A stretch of DNA of 33,062 bases from Myxococcales bacterium (GTDB lineage Bacteria; Myxococcota_A; Polyangia; Polyangiales; Houyiibacteriaceae): the NCBI GenBank assembly GCA_009992505.1, contig JAACVI010000074.1:1-33062 (forward strand), in the 5' to 3' direction. Made by a program: the position numbers and the translations under genes. Shown here piece by piece: positions 32,536 through 33,062 of the stretch. Positions within the stretch are counted from its first letter, which is position 1. Each line of letters starts with the position of its first letter. The notes under the pieces are model-generated. The model was not told where the DNA came from and searched no databases. It saw nothing but the letters and a program-made list of their open reading frames with translations.

Positions 32536-33045
32536 GTGATTCACTCCAAGCGCGGTCGAACCGTCCCCCTGATGTCCGTCCTCTTCGTGCTGGTCGGCGC
32601 CTGCGGCAGCTCGACCTCGAGCACGGACGCGAGCACCCCAACGGATGACGCGAGCACGGAGATGTGCACCATCCCCGACACGACGTGCCCACTGGACCAG
32701 CCGCTCTCGGGCGCCGCCTGCGACACCCGCATGACCTGCAACTACCCTGACCCAGGGGGCGACGAGTTTCTCCCTAGTGGACGCCCGGCACGCATGGTGC
32801 GCATGAACCGTGTACCGGTCGACGGCCGCTCGACCGTGCCGCGGCAGGCCCGCACCGGCTTCCGCTTCTGTCCGTGCTTGGGAGCAACAGACGACACCGT
32901 GCTCACTCGAAACCTGTGTACTTCTCGCCAGGGTGATAACACCGGTCTGTGCGCCATCGGCGTCGATACCGTGTACCACGACGCAGTGGTCTTACCGCGC
33001 AGGCCAGATGATGCGGCTGGGAGGTTAAGCGTCGGGGCTGGTTGA
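32536..33045 (+). CDS. small Cys-containing lipoprotein at the window edge
   Basis: 169 aa from the GTG at 32536. Signal MIHSKRGRTVPLMSVLFVLVGAC with lipobox VGAC (Cys23), then a Ser/Thr/Asp tether. The Cys pattern CTIPDTTCPLDQPLSGAACDTRMTC, given here in pieces as CTIPDTTCPLDQP and SGAACDTRMTC, resembles a common family of short myxobacterial lipoproteins that usually ends in a C-x-C...W-x-C block. Here the second half (FCPCLGATDD, LCTSRQGDNTGLCAIG) departs from that pattern, and base composition becomes less G/C-rich after about 32880. ATG 32571 would remove the basic n-region, so GTG is preferred. The end of the gene may be altered or affected by sequence quality near the edge. Confidence 0.65.
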   Translation: MIHSKRGRTVPLMSVLFVLVGACGSSTSSTDASTPTDDASTEMCTIPDTTCPLDQPLSGAACDTRMTCNYPDPGGDEFLPSGRPARMVRMNRVPVDGRSTVPRQARTGFRFCPCLGATDDTVLTRNLCTSRQGDNTGLCAIGVDTVYHDAVVLPRRPDDAAGRLSVGAG

Positions 33046-33062
33046 TGGGATCGGTGGCGCAG

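Overview
High-GC, gene-dense DNA from a Gram-negative bacterium, most likely a myxobacterium-like member of the Myxococcota (Polyangia, Sandaracinus-like; inferred, not searched). The pointers are a Ser/Thr kinase with the catalytic-loop form HRDVSPSN, several lipoproteins, proteins with MopE-type 'CDGxDNDCDG' motifs, cysteine-rich repeats and RCC1 units, and strongly G/C-biased third codon positions.

Layout. (1) 1-2379 (+): a tightly packed run with ATGA-type overlaps: a partial unknown gene, a 41-codon ORF, a phosphoesterase-like protein without catalytic residues, nadD and a DUF2520/Rossmann protein. (2) 2342-6270 (-): a ClpA/ClpC-type AAA+ unfoldase followed by a membrane-anchored Ser/Thr kinase; the kinase gene overlaps the end of the DUF2520 gene tail to tail. 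(3) 6491-8059 (+): an exported protein and holA. (4) 8074-8616 (-): rpsT, a seven-copy 18-bp array that begins with the last six codons of rpsT, and a start-less coding remnant. (5) 8842-10989 (-) alpha-glucan phosphorylase; 11175-13757 (+) an MMPL/RND exporter. (6) 13862-27445: two very large paralogous lipoproteins on the + strand, one with 14 and one with 7 RCC1 units. Between them lie murJ, a roughly 0.9-kb unit bounded by imperfect inverted repeats and carrying a four-helix-bundle gene plus a 12-bp satellite, and a lipoprotein in which TSP3 repeats and an OmpA-like domain sit inside a DUF4139-like domain. (7) 27468-33045: a GT-B glycosyltransferase, a PQQ-propeller-like lipoprotein, a membrane protein, a discoidin-like lipoprotein that lacks a normal start codon and is followed in frame by a second ORF, and a small lipoprotein at the window edge.

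How the genes fit together. The left third is housekeeping: NAD synthesis, replication clamp loading, ribosome, proteolysis and glycogen. From 13.8 kb onwards the content is mostly envelope: six predicted lipoproteins, the lipid II flippase, an RND exporter and a glycosyltransferase. The most unusual material is the pair of MopE/RCC1 lipoproteins, the split DUF4139 protein, the inverted-repeat unit, and the small coupled ORFs and start/stop anomalies. All domain names come from reading the translated sequence; no database search was possible.
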